A stretch of 64,000 nucleotides of DNA from positions 204,547 to 268,546 of the forward strand of contig JAHQWG010000028.1 of the NCBI GenBank assembly GCA_029856045.1, written 5' to 3'. Below the pieces are notes generated by a model. It was not told the DNA's origin. It did not search any database and saw only the letters and a program-made list of their open reading frames with translations. A program made the position numbers and the translations under genes. Positions 8,651 to 17,993 of the stretch are shown here, piece after piece; position 1 is the stretch's first letter, and each line of letters starts with the position of its first letter. Source of the stretch: Promethearchaeia archaeon (lineage in GTDB: Archaea; Asgardarchaeota; Lokiarchaeia; Sigyniarchaeales; SOKP01).

Positions 8651-9541
8651 TTATTTATTTGGGGCGTCTAAAATTTTAATTTTTTGTAATAAATTATTAA
8701 CCCTTACACGGTGAAATTTGAGACCGATTTCTTCACCTTTAATTCCTAAGGCAAGAGCTATTAACTCAGTTAAATAAAAAACTGGGAAATTGAAATCTGT
8801 ATTAAGATTTTTGTTAAGTTCCCTTTGATTAAAATCAAATTGTTGATAACATGCAGGACAAACACAAACTATACAATCAGCACCAGCCTTTTTTATGCTC
8901 TCAAGTTTATTTAATAATAATTTTTGTGAAAGTTCTTTATTACTTTTTTCAAGCGGATTTCCACAACAATCTTTCTTCAATTCATAATCTACCGGTTCGG
9001 CTCCAAGAGCTTCAACTATTACATCCAACGTTATTGGTTCAAATGGATCATCCCATTGTATGATTTCAGATGGGCGTAGATAATGACAACCAGGGTGACA
9101 TGCAACTTTTAAATCCTTTAGTGGTTTAATTATATTCTCTTTAATTAAATCAAGATTTTCAAATAATACTTGGGCAAAATGCTTAATATTAATATTACCT
9201 TGATATTTTTTACCAATCTTATTTAAGATTGAATTAATTTCTTTCTTTTCTTCAGGGTCATTATTTAAAATATGTTGCACAGCTTTAAGAGTTTCTGTAC
9301 AACCAGAGCATAGACTTAAAACATCACTATTATCATTCTCATAAAGACTTAAATTTCTGGCTCCTAGAGCTAACCAACTCTTATGATCTAGTGCAGCAAC
9401 TCCTGTTGGATCAGGACAACAAGAATATTGAGTCTGATCAGAAACATTAATACCAAGTTTTTCAAAGATTTTTCGAGCTGAGGCTTCTAAATAAGGTAAT
9501 CTTCCTGGAATAACACAACCAAAAAAATATTTATAAGTCAT
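8651..9541 (-). CDS. hdrB: Heterodisulfide reductase subunit B-like protein
   Basis: 296 residues with two CCG domains, the signature of HdrB: first set C9, C41-C42, C78, C81 (FFGCVIPGR, YSCCPDP, CSGC) and second set C148/C152, C192-C193, C228/C231 (CHPGCHY, DCCGNP, CPAC). In HdrB these hold the two non-cubane 4Fe-4S clusters where the heterodisulfide CoM-S-S-CoB is reduced. In non-methanogens the disulfide is replaced by another, often unknown, thiol or disulfide acceptor. It lies 6 nt downstream of hdrC. All cluster cysteines are present, so the enzyme should be active. The true substrate is unknown. Confidence 0.93.
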   Translation of the reverse strand: MTYKYFFGCVIPGRLPYLEASARKIFEKLGINVSDQTQYSCCPDPTGVAALDHKSWLALGARNLSLYENDNSDVLSLCSGCTETLKAVQHILNNDPEEKKEINSILNKIGKKYQGNINIKHFAQVLFENLDLIKENIIKPLKDLKVACHPGCHYLRPSEIIQWDDPFEPITLDVIVEALGAEPVDYELKKDCCGNPLEKSNKELSQKLLLNKLESIKKAGADCIVCVCPACYQQFDFNQRELNKNLNTDFNFPVFYLTELIALALGIKGEEIGLKFHRVRVNNLLQKIKILDAPNK

Positions 9542-9547
9542 TTTTTA

Positions 9548-10078
9548 CTACTTCTCTCCTTTTTCTGTTTTTAAATATCCATTTGTATTAATTTTTTTTT
9601 CAAAATTTGTAGCTTCTAATAATTTTCCAATTTCTTCTATGTTTGCTGATTCAACACTTGGAAGCCCCAATTGCTGCCTTCGTCTAATTATGGGTGCGGT
9701 TAAAGGAATTGCTAACCCATATTCTAAAATAGCATTTCCTTGAACATTATAAGCTTCGGGATAATTTCCTGTTTGAACAATTTTGTTTTTTAAATTATCA
9801 AATATTTCTGTTAAAAATACGTTTTGAGGACATTCCTCTACACACATCTGGCATGTACTGCATAACCATATATTTGGCTTTTGATCTTTTATTAATAATT
9901 CTTTCAAGCCTAATAATGATTCTTCAATAATTTTTCGAGGATTATATTCACCTTCAGTAGCTAAAGCAACAGGACACGCACTTGAGCATGCTCCACATTG
10001 ATAACAATAATTTAAGGAGAAATCTTCTTTTACTATCTCTTTACGAAATTCAAAATCTACCTTTAACATACCCATCAA
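9548..10078 (-). CDS. hdrC: Heterodisulfide reductase subunit C-like ferredoxin
   Basis: 176-residue two-cluster ferredoxin with C25, C28, C31, C35 (CYQCGACSSACP) and C73, C76, C79, C83 (CSTCQMCVEECP), the HdrC pattern that wires HdrA to HdrB. It is the first gene of the nine-gene minus-strand operon, with the 660-nt gap upstream as the likely promoter region. Three ATGs are clustered at the start (MMGMLK); with no Shine-Dalgarno visible the transcript may be leaderless or short-leadered, so the exact start among them is open. There is no membrane anchor, so the complex is predicted to be soluble. Confidence 0.92.
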   Translation of the reverse strand: MMGMLKVDFEFRKEIVKEDFSLNYCYQCGACSSACPVALATEGEYNPRKIIEESLLGLKELLIKDQKPNIWLCSTCQMCVEECPQNVFLTEIFDNLKNKIVQTGNYPEAYNVQGNAILEYGLAIPLTAPIIRRRQQLGLPSVESANIEEIGKLLEATNFEKKINTNGYLKTEKGEK

Positions 10079-10738
10079 ACTTAATTCTATTAATTTTTAA
10101 TTAAATAATATTGGAAATTCACAAGTACAATTATTGCATATTTTTTTAAAATCTCTTTTGGTATTAAAGAGTTTTATTATTTTTGATAAAATATCTTTTA
10201 CATTTTCTTAATTTTTATATTTTCATTATTTTAGATGCTTCTATTTAATAGTCTTGTCTAATTATATATATACTTTTCTTAATTATTAAGGAACTCCTTA
10301 TACAAATTTATGGAAATTACTGAAATCATACATTCTTTTTAACAAATAGTTTCTAATTTTTACTTTTTTAATTATTTTGATGGAAATTTTAAATTATTAT
10401 AAAAAACAAATATATTATAAAAATTAATGATAGAAATCAAAAAATCTATTATAGAATATACTTATTTTTTAAAAAAAGAGAAATAAAATGTTCTAATTCG
10501 ATAATCTAAATCTATTAATCATTATATAATATAAACATTTTAATAAACGTAATTTAAACATAAAATTCTATAAAAACATAACTTATTTGAAATTTTTAGC
10601 ATTATAATTGCGTTATTATTGATAAGATAATAAAAAAAATAGAAAAAAATTATTAAAAAAAAAATACAAATAAATAAAATGGCTAAAATTATTATTTTCT
10701 TGATTTTAAAAAAAAAACTTTAAATAAAGAAATTTAGC
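10079..10738. promoter_or_regulatory. Divergent intergenic region between hdrC and the Roadblock-GTPase gene
   Basis: A 660-nt, extremely AT-rich gap with no open frame that looks coding. It must hold the promoters of the nine-gene Hdr operon (minus) and of the GTPase gene (plus), since the genes diverge from it. Several TATA-like runs occur (for example around 10262-10275), but composition is so skewed that none can be singled out with confidence. No clear inverted repeat or riboswitch was recognised. Confidence 0.4.
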
Positions 10739-11701
10739 ATGGATATTAATAAATTACAGACAATACTTAAAAATTACCGAGCGGATCTTAATCTCATTGC
10801 CGTTGCAGTGGTTGACCAAAATGGGTTCATCATTGCTTCTGAGATGAAGAATATAGAGGAAGATGATACTGTAATTGGTGCAACGACAGGTTTAATTGAT
10901 TCTTATTTTGAAAGAATCAAAAAGGAGTTTGGATCTAAAGCAGGATTTTTTAATATTACATCAACAGAAGATAAAAAATTCGCATATTGTGGTGCTGGAA
11001 CCGATGCAATCCTAACCAGTATTTCATTTAAAGATATTCCTGACATTAAATTGAAAGTATATTCGCTCCATATTGCTGAAAAAGTTAAAAGGATACTTGA
11101 GGGTGAAGAAAATATTTCACCAGAAATTCCAGAAATTGTAAAAGTAATGGGGAACATGAAAGAAGGGACTTTACCAAAAGGAGAATTTACATCGAAACTT
11201 ATTGTTACTGGTGATTTTCAAGTTGGAAAAACTAGTTTGATCAGGCGATATGTTGAAAATAAGTTTTCCGAAAGTTATATCTCTACTATTGGTGTTGATA
11301 TATCGAAGAAATCAGTAAATTTAAGTGGAAATTGTACGATAAATTTTATTATTTGGGATATTGGAGGTCAAATTAGTCAGATGGCGCCCTATAGAAGTAG
11401 ATTCTATCATGGGACTAACACAGTTTTTATTGTTCTTGACCGTACAAGAAGGTCAACCTTGGATGGTATAAATAAATGGTATAAAGATATGAAAAACTCA
11501 TTTCCTGACATTAAAAACATTCCTATAGTTCTCCTTGGTAATAAATCAGATCTAATCGAAAATATTGAAGTTACGAGTGAAGACATGAAAAGAAAAGCTG
11601 AAGAGTGTGGCTTTCATTTTATTGAAACAAGTGCAAGAACTGGAGAAAATGTTTCTGATGCTTTCAATTATATTGCTTATCGCATTCTGGAGCGTTTTTA
11701 A
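10739..11701 (+). CDS. Roadblock/LC7 domain fused to a Ras-superfamily small GTPase
   Basis: 320 residues. The first 110 or so form a Roadblock/LC7 domain (LNLIAVAVVDQNGFIIASEM ...), and residues about 152-320 form a small GTPase. Visible GTPase motifs are the P-loop GDFQVGKTS (158-166), the switch I threonine in STIGVD (182-187), switch II WDIGGQ (206-211, keeping the catalytic Gln211), NKSD (268-271) and ETSAR (296-300). The C terminus has no cysteine, so no prenylation site is expected. Fusions of Roadblock to small GTPases are known in Asgard archaea; Roadblock proteins regulate GTPases in the bacterial MglA/MglB and eukaryotic Ragulator systems. The fusion implies self-regulation or dimer control. 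It is monocistronic. Confidence 0.94.
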   Translation: MDINKLQTILKNYRADLNLIAVAVVDQNGFIIASEMKNIEEDDTVIGATTGLIDSYFERIKKEFGSKAGFFNITSTEDKKFAYCGAGTDAILTSISFKDIPDIKLKVYSLHIAEKVKRILEGEENISPEIPEIVKVMGNMKEGTLPKGEFTSKLIVTGDFQVGKTSLIRRYVENKFSESYISTIGVDISKKSVNLSGNCTINFIIWDIGGQISQMAPYRSRFYHGTNTVFIVLDRTRRSTLDGINKWYKDMKNSFPDIKNIPIVLLGNKSDLIENIEVTSEDMKRKAEECGFHFIETSARTGENVSDAFNYIAYRILERF

Positions 11702-11793
11702 TTTTTTTATAATAAATGAACATTTTTAATATTTTCAATATTAATTACTTATGTAAACATCATTTAAAAAAAAATGGAGGTGGATTAAAGAGA

Positions 11794-11979
11794 GTGCTGA
11801 AAGTTCTTTTTAATAACATTTGCATAACTTGAGATAACCGTGGATATTTATTCGGATTTTCTATTAGAGAAATTTCATATAAGGGAAGACATCTGTTTTA
11901 TCTTGGGAAGGAAGAATTTTCAGGTCCTTGGTTCAGATTTAGAAGATCTGATCTTAAAGGAACTGAGGCCTCAGTACTT
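11794..11979 (+). other. Upstream coding extension of the 11980-12711 gene, interrupted by an in-frame TGA
   Basis: A perfect Shine-Dalgarno (GGAGGTGG, 11775-11782) precedes a GTG at 11794 that opens the frame LKVLFNNICIT, then TGA at 11830-11832, then DNRGYLFGFSIREI and so on without stops into the downstream gene. The stretch after the TGA reads like ordinary protein and has no ATG or GTG, only the TTG at 11980. So the natural N terminus is probably here and the TGA is either a nonsense mutation, a consensus error (TGG to TGA), or recoded. The sequence before the TGA gives a Cys-x-x-(TGA) spacing. Confidence 0.55.
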
Positions 11980-12711
11980 TTGAAAAACGTCGAACCAACT
12001 CCAATTTATAAGTTACTAAACACAAAAACAGGAGGGTCAATTGATCGAGTTACAATAGATCTAGATCTCAATGAATACTTGAAAAAGAATATACATGATA
12101 TAAATGGAGCAAAGAATAATTTAGATCTTTCTAAATCCATCTATATTAGAAAATATATTGATGTATTTCAATTTAAACAACCTTATAATATCGCTTTTTT
12201 CACGTTTAAAAATATTGCTCCATTCAAATTGGAAGATGTGTCTTTCTATATGTTTCTTGATTTTGATATCAATGGATTAGATGGATTTGATAATGATTTA
12301 GGCGTATTCGATGAAGAAGATGGAATCATTTACCAATATGATGATACCAATACTTATGCTGGTTTCTGTTCTGTTATACAACCTAGTAGTTTTGAAATTT
12401 CAAATTCTAATAAAATGTTATCGCGAGTAAAATCAATTCCATTAAATAATATCATTGAAGGTAAACCCGGTGAAATAACTTCTGCACTTGCATGGAACTT
12501 TGGAACATTAAATGAGGGAGAATTGCTACAAATACCTATTATTATCTCTGGTGGATTAAGCAAGGAAGAACTATTGTCAAATCTAAAAGAAGGCAAAGAA
12601 AGAGCTAATTCATTAATTCCGCAGGTATTAAAATCGATAAATTCGGGAGCAAGACAAATTCAAGATGAAAAATTTTTAAAAATGAATGAGACCACTACAG
12701 AAGAGTGCTAA
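11980..12711 (+). CDS. Unknown beta-rich protein (243 aa from TTG; real start probably further upstream)
   Basis: I do not recognise the family. The TTG at 11980 is the first conventional start after an in-frame TGA at 11830, but coding sequence continues upstream to a GTG at 11794 behind a strong Shine-Dalgarno; the full protein would be about 305 residues. The visible sequence alternates hydrophobic and polar residues as in beta-sandwiches, with an acidic stretch (LDFDINGLDGFDNDLGVFDEEDG) that could bind calcium, and ends in a helical tail (about 190-235). No signal peptide or membrane helix is seen. It lies 176 nt before a GH38 mannosidase on the same strand, so a carbohydrate-related role is possible, but this is only context. 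Confidence 0.65.
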   Translation: MKNVEPTPIYKLLNTKTGGSIDRVTIDLDLNEYLKKNIHDINGAKNNLDLSKSIYIRKYIDVFQFKQPYNIAFFTFKNIAPFKLEDVSFYMFLDFDINGLDGFDNDLGVFDEEDGIIYQYDDTNTYAGFCSVIQPSSFEISNSNKMLSRVKSIPLNNIIEGKPGEITSALAWNFGTLNEGELLQIPIIISGGLSKEELLSNLKEGKERANSLIPQVLKSINSGARQIQDEKFLKMNETTTEEC

Positions 12712-12887
12712 GGTTCTCAAGTTTATAAAAAATCCAATTAATGATTCAATTAACTAAAAAGTTTATAAGTAATTGATGAAAGGCTGGCCTAGCTTTGGAT
12801 TTTATTAAATAATTCTTTTTTTAAAACTTAATTAACAATCCCAACATTATCTTTAATATAGAATATAATCGATTTACGGATTTTTTT

Positions 12888-15665
12888 ATGAATGCTAATA
12901 AGATTGTAATTACACCAGAAACTCATTGGGATAGGGAATGGTACTTACCCTTTCAAGAGTATAGAGCAAGACTTGTCCAGCTTATGGATAGATTATTAGA
13001 AATTTTAAGGAAGGATAAAAATTATTCTAATTTTACATTAGATGGACAAACGATCCCAGTATTAGATTATTTAGAAGTAAAACCCCAAAAGAGAGAAGAA
13101 ATAGAAAAATATGTAAAAGAAGGTCGCCTTTCGATTGGACCTTTTTTCATTTTGCCGGATGAGTTTCTTATCAGTGGTGAATCAATGATAAGAAATTTAA
13201 TGTTAGGGCATAAAATTGCCAGATCTTTCGGAAGAATAATGAAAGCAGGATATATTCCAGACCCATTTGGACACATTGCACAGCTTCCACAAATTTTAAG
13301 CGGTTTTGAATTGCCATCCTTTTTATTTATGAGAGGATTTGGTAATGAATTTGAAGAAAACAACCTTAATATGGAATTTAATTGGCAAGCTCCGGGTAAT
13401 GCAGCCTCAATTTTAGCGATACATTTAATAATGGGGTATGGTTCAATTGCAAATATTAATACAAATATACATAAAGGAAAGTACAAAAGCGCTTTAAGAC
13501 AAATAAGAAGGCGAGTTAAGAATTTGGAAAAATATATTACATCTGACGTAGTTTTATTGAATAATGGTTCAGATCATTTGAATGCTCAACCTGAAATCTC
13601 TATAATTGTGAAACAGTGGAATGAAGAATATGGTAAAGATAAGATTTTAGTCCAGCAAGATTTTGAGTATTATATTAAAGAAGTATTAAAATCTAATCCT
13701 ATATTAAAGAATTATCAAGGAGAATTAAGATGGGGTAAATATTTTCATTTATTATCTGGTGTATTTTCAGCCAGAATGTGGATAAAGCAACAAAATACTA
13801 AAATTGAACATTTTTATGAAAAATACGCAGAACCATTCTCTACAATGGCTTGGGCGTTAGATAATATCTGTTCTTTTGAATATCCAAAGGATTATTTATG
13901 GACAGGATGGAAATGGTTGATAAAAAATCATCCACATGATAGTATTTGTGGGTGTAGTATTGATGAAGTCCATCAAGAAATGAAAACAAGATTTCAATGG
14001 GCGGATCAAATTGGAAATGAAATTTTAAAGGATTCGTTTTTAGAAATTGTTAAACAAGTAAATTTGGACAAAACTGGGGATAAAAAAATTGCTCTATTTG
14101 TTCTTAATCCTCTCCCATGGGATCGAAAGGATATTACATTTTTTGATTTAATAATTCCTATAAAGGAAAAGTCAGAACAATATCCAAATCCCATTAGATT
14201 GGTTGATAATAACGGAAAGGAAATTCCGACACAGAACTTTTTGATTGAAGAACAACCAAGATACACAGAAGAACATAATAGCACTTATCGCTTCACATTT
14301 TTAGCAGATGTCCCGGCATTAGGTTATAGAGTCTATTATTTTATTATGGGAGAAAGTCAAAAAGATCTCAGCAATCAAAAAAATTTAATCTTAAAAGCAG
14401 AAAAGAACACATTAGAAAACACATATTTTAAAATCATAATTAACGAAGATGGAGCATTAAATGTATTAGATAAACAAAATGGCAAAAATTATAAAAATTT
14501 ATGTGTATTCGAAGATGTTGGAGATTGGGGCGATGAGTATGATTATTCATGGCCCAAAAGTGGTACAGGAGATAGACGAATATTATCAACTAGTTTTAAA
14601 GATTGGAAATATAATCTTGTTGTGAAAGGACCTACCCAAATAACTGGTAAAATTGAATACACTTTCAATCTTCCAGTATCATTATCTAAAGATCGTTCTG
14701 AACGAGCCAAGGAATTAATTAACAATCAATTGTCTCTATATATTAGTCTATATGAAGATATAAAGAGAATTGATTTCAAGGTAGAATATAATAATGATAG
14801 CAAAGATCATCGATTACGAGTTCTCTTTCCCACAGGCATTAAGAGTAAGGTAGTTCATGCAGATGGACATTTTTATGTAGTTCCAAGAAATGTGGAGTTA
14901 CCTAATGATGAAAGATGGGCCCAAAAAGCACTTGGAACCAATCATGAAAAAGATTTTGTTGCGGTTAATGATAATAGGACATGTATAGCTGTTTTAAACA
15001 AGGGTTTACCTGAATATGAGGCAATACAGAATGAAGATGGAACAATAACTTTTGCAATAACATTACTAAGGTGTGTTGAGTGGTTATCAAGGGCAGATTT
15101 AGCTACTAGAAGATCAAATGCAGGTCCCGATTTAAAAACACCTGAAGCACAGTGTTTAGGAGACCATACTTTTGAATTTTCACTGGTAATCCAAGAAGGT
15201 TTAGGTGATTGGTTAAATTCAAGAATACACATTTATGGTAAAGAATTCAATTGTCCCTTAATTTCATTTCTTCCTTCAAGTGTAAATTCAATGTATCATG
15301 CATTAAATAAAATCCTTTTCTTAGGAATGACTTTTTTAAAATTGGAATTACAACATAAACCAAAAAATCTTCCATTAAGCTTTAGCTTTCTAAAAATTGA
15401 CAACCCCAATGTGCAGTTATCTGCCTTAAAAAAGGCTGAAAGTGGAGATTATTTAATAATTCGACTTATAAATATATCAAACAATACTGAAAAGGCAAAA
15501 CTTAGTTTTTATAATAATATTAAAAATATTGAAATTCTAAATCTTTTAGAAGAGAAACCAACTAATAGAATAAAAGCAAAACTTTTTCAAATCGACACAA
15601 ATCAATTGGAAATTATATTAGAACCCCATGTATTAGCTAATATTAAGGTAATAATTTCAAAATGA
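12888..15665 (+). CDS. Glycoside hydrolase family 38 alpha-mannosidase
   Basis: 925 residues, the normal size of long GH38 enzymes. The zinc/catalytic signature is intact: THWDREW (H13, D15), YIPDPFGH with the predicted nucleophile Asp125, NNGSDH (225-230), and HPHDSICGCS (348-357). Residues from about 500 on resemble the beta-rich GH38 C-terminal domains. The enzyme hydrolyses alpha-mannosides, retaining configuration; relatives include mannosylglycerate hydrolase (MngB), which cannot be ruled out. No signal peptide, so it should act inside the cell on glycans or on mannosylated osmolytes. Ends in TGA. It follows the unknown beta-rich gene and precedes an adenine methylase by 45 nt. Confidence 0.92.
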   Translation: MNANKIVITPETHWDREWYLPFQEYRARLVQLMDRLLEILRKDKNYSNFTLDGQTIPVLDYLEVKPQKREEIEKYVKEGRLSIGPFFILPDEFLISGESMIRNLMLGHKIARSFGRIMKAGYIPDPFGHIAQLPQILSGFELPSFLFMRGFGNEFEENNLNMEFNWQAPGNAASILAIHLIMGYGSIANINTNIHKGKYKSALRQIRRRVKNLEKYITSDVVLLNNGSDHLNAQPEISIIVKQWNEEYGKDKILVQQDFEYYIKEVLKSNPILKNYQGELRWGKYFHLLSGVFSARMWIKQQNTKIEHFYEKYAEPFSTMAWALDNICSFEYPKDYLWTGWKWLIKNHPHDSICGCSIDEVHQEMKTRFQWADQIGNEILKDSFLEIVKQVNLDKTGDKKIALFVLNPLPWDRKDITFFDLIIPIKEKSEQYPNPIRLVDNNGKEIPTQNFLIEEQPRYTEEHNSTYRFTFLADVPALGYRVYYFIMGESQKDLSNQKNLILKAEKNTLENTYFKIIINEDGALNVLDKQNGKNYKNLCVFEDVGDWGDEYDYSWPKSGTGDRRILSTSFKDWKYNLVVKGPTQITGKIEYTFNLPVSLSKDRSERAKELINNQLSLYISLYEDIKRIDFKVEYNNDSKDHRLRVLFPTGIKSKVVHADGHFYVVPRNVELPNDERWAQKALGTNHEKDFVAVNDNRTCIAVLNKGLPEYEAIQNEDGTITFAITLLRCVEWLSRADLATRRSNAGPDLKTPEAQCLGDHTFEFSLVIQEGLGDWLNSRIHIYGKEFNCPLISFLPSSVNSMYHALNKILFLGMTFLKLELQHKPKNLPLSFSFLKIDNPNVQLSALKKAESGDYLIIRLINISNNTEKAKLSFYNNIKNIEILNLLEEKPTNRIKAKLFQIDTNQLEIILEPHVLANIKVIISK

Positions 15666-15710
15666 ATTTCTTATAATTCTCTTTTTATAATATACAACTA
15701 GGGGAGGAAT

Positions 15711-17255
15711 ATGTCAAAAAAGAAATCTATATCTAACGTCAATCAGTTTATTTCTTTTGTTGAAACTCCTTCTGAAATATCTCAATTAATGGTAACATTA
15801 ATCAATCAACCCAAAAATTGCCATATTTTGGATAGTGGTTGTGGTAAAGGCATTTTTTTAAAGAGTTTAATATCATCTGGTTTTACTAACATTGATGGAA
15901 TTGAAATAGATCCGGGTTTATGTGATTATCTTAAGTCATCTTTTAAGGAGATTGAGTTATATAATGATGATTTTTTAATTTGGAAAAGTCCTAAAAAGTA
16001 TAATGTGATTATTGGAAATCCCCCTTATTCACATTATAATTCATTACCAAAGAAAATTCAAAAAGAAGTTTTTTCTTTAACGAAAACTGGAGAATCTGAT
16101 ATATATTATGCTTTTATTATTAAATCAATTGAATTACTCAGAGAAAATGGAGAATTAATCTATATAGTTCCTTATCAATTCTTTTATAATACTCATGCAG
16201 AAATTGTAAGGAAAAAAATTTTAGAAAATGGCTATTTTGAAATTTTAATTGATCTTGACGAAGTTAGACTATTTGAGGGGGAACACCCCGAAACTATTAT
16301 TTTTAAATTTGTTAAAACAGAAAATACAAGTTATAAAAACATTGAAGTATTTCGAATAAAACATAGGAGAGCAAGACCAGAAAATATTTTTAAGAAATTT
16401 GTTGAATCTCTTAAAGAAAAAAAGGAGAATGAACTTTTTTTCTACTACACTAAACAAAATTTTAGTAATTATAGAGAAATTTGGTCTTCCTATCCTTCAA
16501 TTGATATTCCAGAGTATAAGAAATTAAAAGACATTGCCTTTGTTGGAGTTGGATTAGTTTCTGGTTTTGATAAGGCGTTTAGGATTAAAATAAATGAAGA
16601 TAAACATTATAATGAAAGAGAAAAGAACTTAATCTTTAATTTTATTAAAGCTATGAATTGTAAAGGTTTTAGGGTCGAAGGTTTTGAGAAATATATTCTG
16701 ATGGATGAAAAAATAAAAGATGAAATATATCTAAGCAAAAATTATCCAAATATATATAAAAAGATGGTTGAATTTAAACAACCAATGTCCTCTAGATATA
16801 TGCCGAATCATAAAAAATGGTTTCATTGGCAAGCCTTGAGAAATAAAAAGATTTTAGATAAATATATGGAATTACCAAAAATTTTTGTCCCAACTTTGGA
16901 TCGAAGTAAAGTAAATAGATTTAGTTTTAGTGATATGAAAGTTTATCCTTCAGGTGATGTGTTAGTGATTATTCCTTTTAATATAGATCCATACTTTTTA
17001 TTAGGATATTTAAATAGTGCCTTTTTTCGGGAGTATTATTTATCTCATGGTGCGAAAAGAGGTTATAGAATTGCTTTTACCCAGAGAATTATGTCAAACA
17101 TAAAAATTCCTGTATTTGGGAATGAAGAATTAAAAAATATAGCGAATATCTCTAAAGAAATACTTAATACCAATGATTTTATTAAACGAAAATCTATTGA
17201 TGATATTATTAGTAATGCCTTGAAAAAAATAAAGCAATTACACAAAAGTAAATAA
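15711..17255 (+). CDS. N6-adenine DNA methyltransferase (TaqI/Eco57I-like), apparently orphan
   Basis: 514 residues. Motif I is LDSGCGKGIFLKSL (SAM binding), motif IV is IIGNPPYSHYN, followed by a typical gamma-class order (YYAFIIKSIELLRENGELIYIVP, motifs V-VI). The C-terminal 250 residues resemble the target-recognition domain of TaqI-type enzymes. An excellent Shine-Dalgarno, GGGGAGGA, precedes the ATG. No restriction endonuclease or specificity subunit is adjacent. Downstream is a decayed patch containing a toxin-antitoxin-like pair, so the methylase may be a lone survivor of a restriction-modification island, or a free-standing regulatory methylase. Confidence 0.88.
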   Translation: MSKKKSISNVNQFISFVETPSEISQLMVTLINQPKNCHILDSGCGKGIFLKSLISSGFTNIDGIEIDPGLCDYLKSSFKEIELYNDDFLIWKSPKKYNVIIGNPPYSHYNSLPKKIQKEVFSLTKTGESDIYYAFIIKSIELLRENGELIYIVPYQFFYNTHAEIVRKKILENGYFEILIDLDEVRLFEGEHPETIIFKFVKTENTSYKNIEVFRIKHRRARPENIFKKFVESLKEKKENELFFYYTKQNFSNYREIWSSYPSIDIPEYKKLKDIAFVGVGLVSGFDKAFRIKINEDKHYNEREKNLIFNFIKAMNCKGFRVEGFEKYILMDEKIKDEIYLSKNYPNIYKKMVEFKQPMSSRYMPNHKKWFHWQALRNKKILDKYMELPKIFVPTLDRSKVNRFSFSDMKVYPSGDVLVIIPFNIDPYFLLGYLNSAFFREYYLSHGAKRGYRIAFTQRIMSNIKIPVFGNEELKNIANISKEILNTNDFIKRKSIDDIISNALKKIKQLHKSK

Positions 17256-17262
17256 TTATTTA

Positions 17263-17431
17263 TAAACATATTGATACTATTGTACATGCATCAAAAAAGG
17301 ATATTAGTTTAGTAATAGAAACAATTAATCCATATATTATAATTCCTGTCCATATAGATAATCCTAGTTGATTTATTGACAATTTTGATAAAGTAGTTCC
17401 TGTAAAAGAAGGTTACACTTTTAAATTTTAA
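17263..17431 (+). pseudogene. C-terminal remnant of a beta-CASP/RNase J-like metallohydrolase (copy 1)
   Basis: Frame reading HIDTIVHASKKDISLVIETIN..IIIPVHIDN, the C-terminal RMMBL-type end of RNase J-like beta-CASP proteins, with an in-frame TGA at 17369-17371 and ending at TAA 17429-17431. The position of the TGA is a tryptophan (TGG) in the homologous remnant at 18607-18777. The rest of the enzyme (metallo-beta-lactamase and beta-CASP domains) is missing, so this is a dead fragment. Confidence 0.7.
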
Positions 17432-17474
17432 AATAAATGCTTGTTTACCATAAAAAAGCAATCTCTTGAAAAAT

Positions 17475-17536
17475 AAAAGATAAACAGCTTTAATCCTACT
17501 TAAATTCGCTGATTAAAGTGTTTATTTTATCTTTTC
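17475..17536. repeat. Imperfect inverted repeat in the decayed patch
   Basis: AAAGATAAACAGCTTTAATC (about 17476-17495) is matched by the reverse complement of GATTAAAGTGTTTATTTTATCTTTT (17511-17535), leaving a loop of about 15 nt. The gap 17432-17721 otherwise holds no gene. It could be a transcription terminator, a structured RNA, or a transposon-end relic. Confidence 0.5.
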
Positions 17537-17721
17537 CCTTAACCTATCCTAAACTAAAATGAGGGGTATATCCTTTCTTAAATCGATTACTATCGTTTGG
17601 ATTATATAAGTGACCATTTTTGGTTAAATTCAAAAATAAAGGAATCTACTAAGAATTCAATAAAATAATATAACAAAATATTTATTTATATGATTCTATA
17701 TAGTTTTTTAGTGAAGTAGAA

Positions 17722-17964
17722 ATGACGACAATTCCCGTGAAAAAAGAACTCTTAGAAGAACTCGTCGATTTAAAAATGAAATATTTACACGATGAGGTTG
17801 AGAAAATTTTGCAGAAATGGAATTATGATTTACCAACCAAATTTTTCAATCATGCGAAGGATGGTACTTTAGAGGAAGCAGAAGATGACGCAATAACTTT
17901 AAAACATTTGCTGGATCAAAGGGAAGAATTATTATTATTAAAAAAAAACTGGAATACCAATTAA
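17722..17964 (+). CDS. Small helical protein, putative antitoxin
   Basis: 80 residues, predicted all-helical and strongly charged (MTTIPVKKELLEELVDLKMKY, then a Glu/Asp-rich middle). It is followed after 29 nt by a gene whose product resembles DUF6516/TumE-type toxins, so by context it is the antitoxin of a type II pair. I do not recognise the family itself. TATA-like AT sequence (TATTTATATGATTCTATATAG) lies 20-45 nt upstream. Confidence 0.6.
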   Translation: MTTIPVKKELLEELVDLKMKYLHDEVEKILQKWNYDLPTKFFNHAKDGTLEEAEDDAITLKHLLDQREELLLLKKNWNTN

Positions 17965-17993
17965 TCCAATAAAACCACATCTCATTCTATTCT

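Noticed and set aside
11830-17371. TGA read as tryptophan throughout the genome
   Set aside because: Intact genes in the window end in TGA (15663-15665, 22573-22575, 63029-63031) and conserved Trp positions use TGG, so general recoding is not supported.
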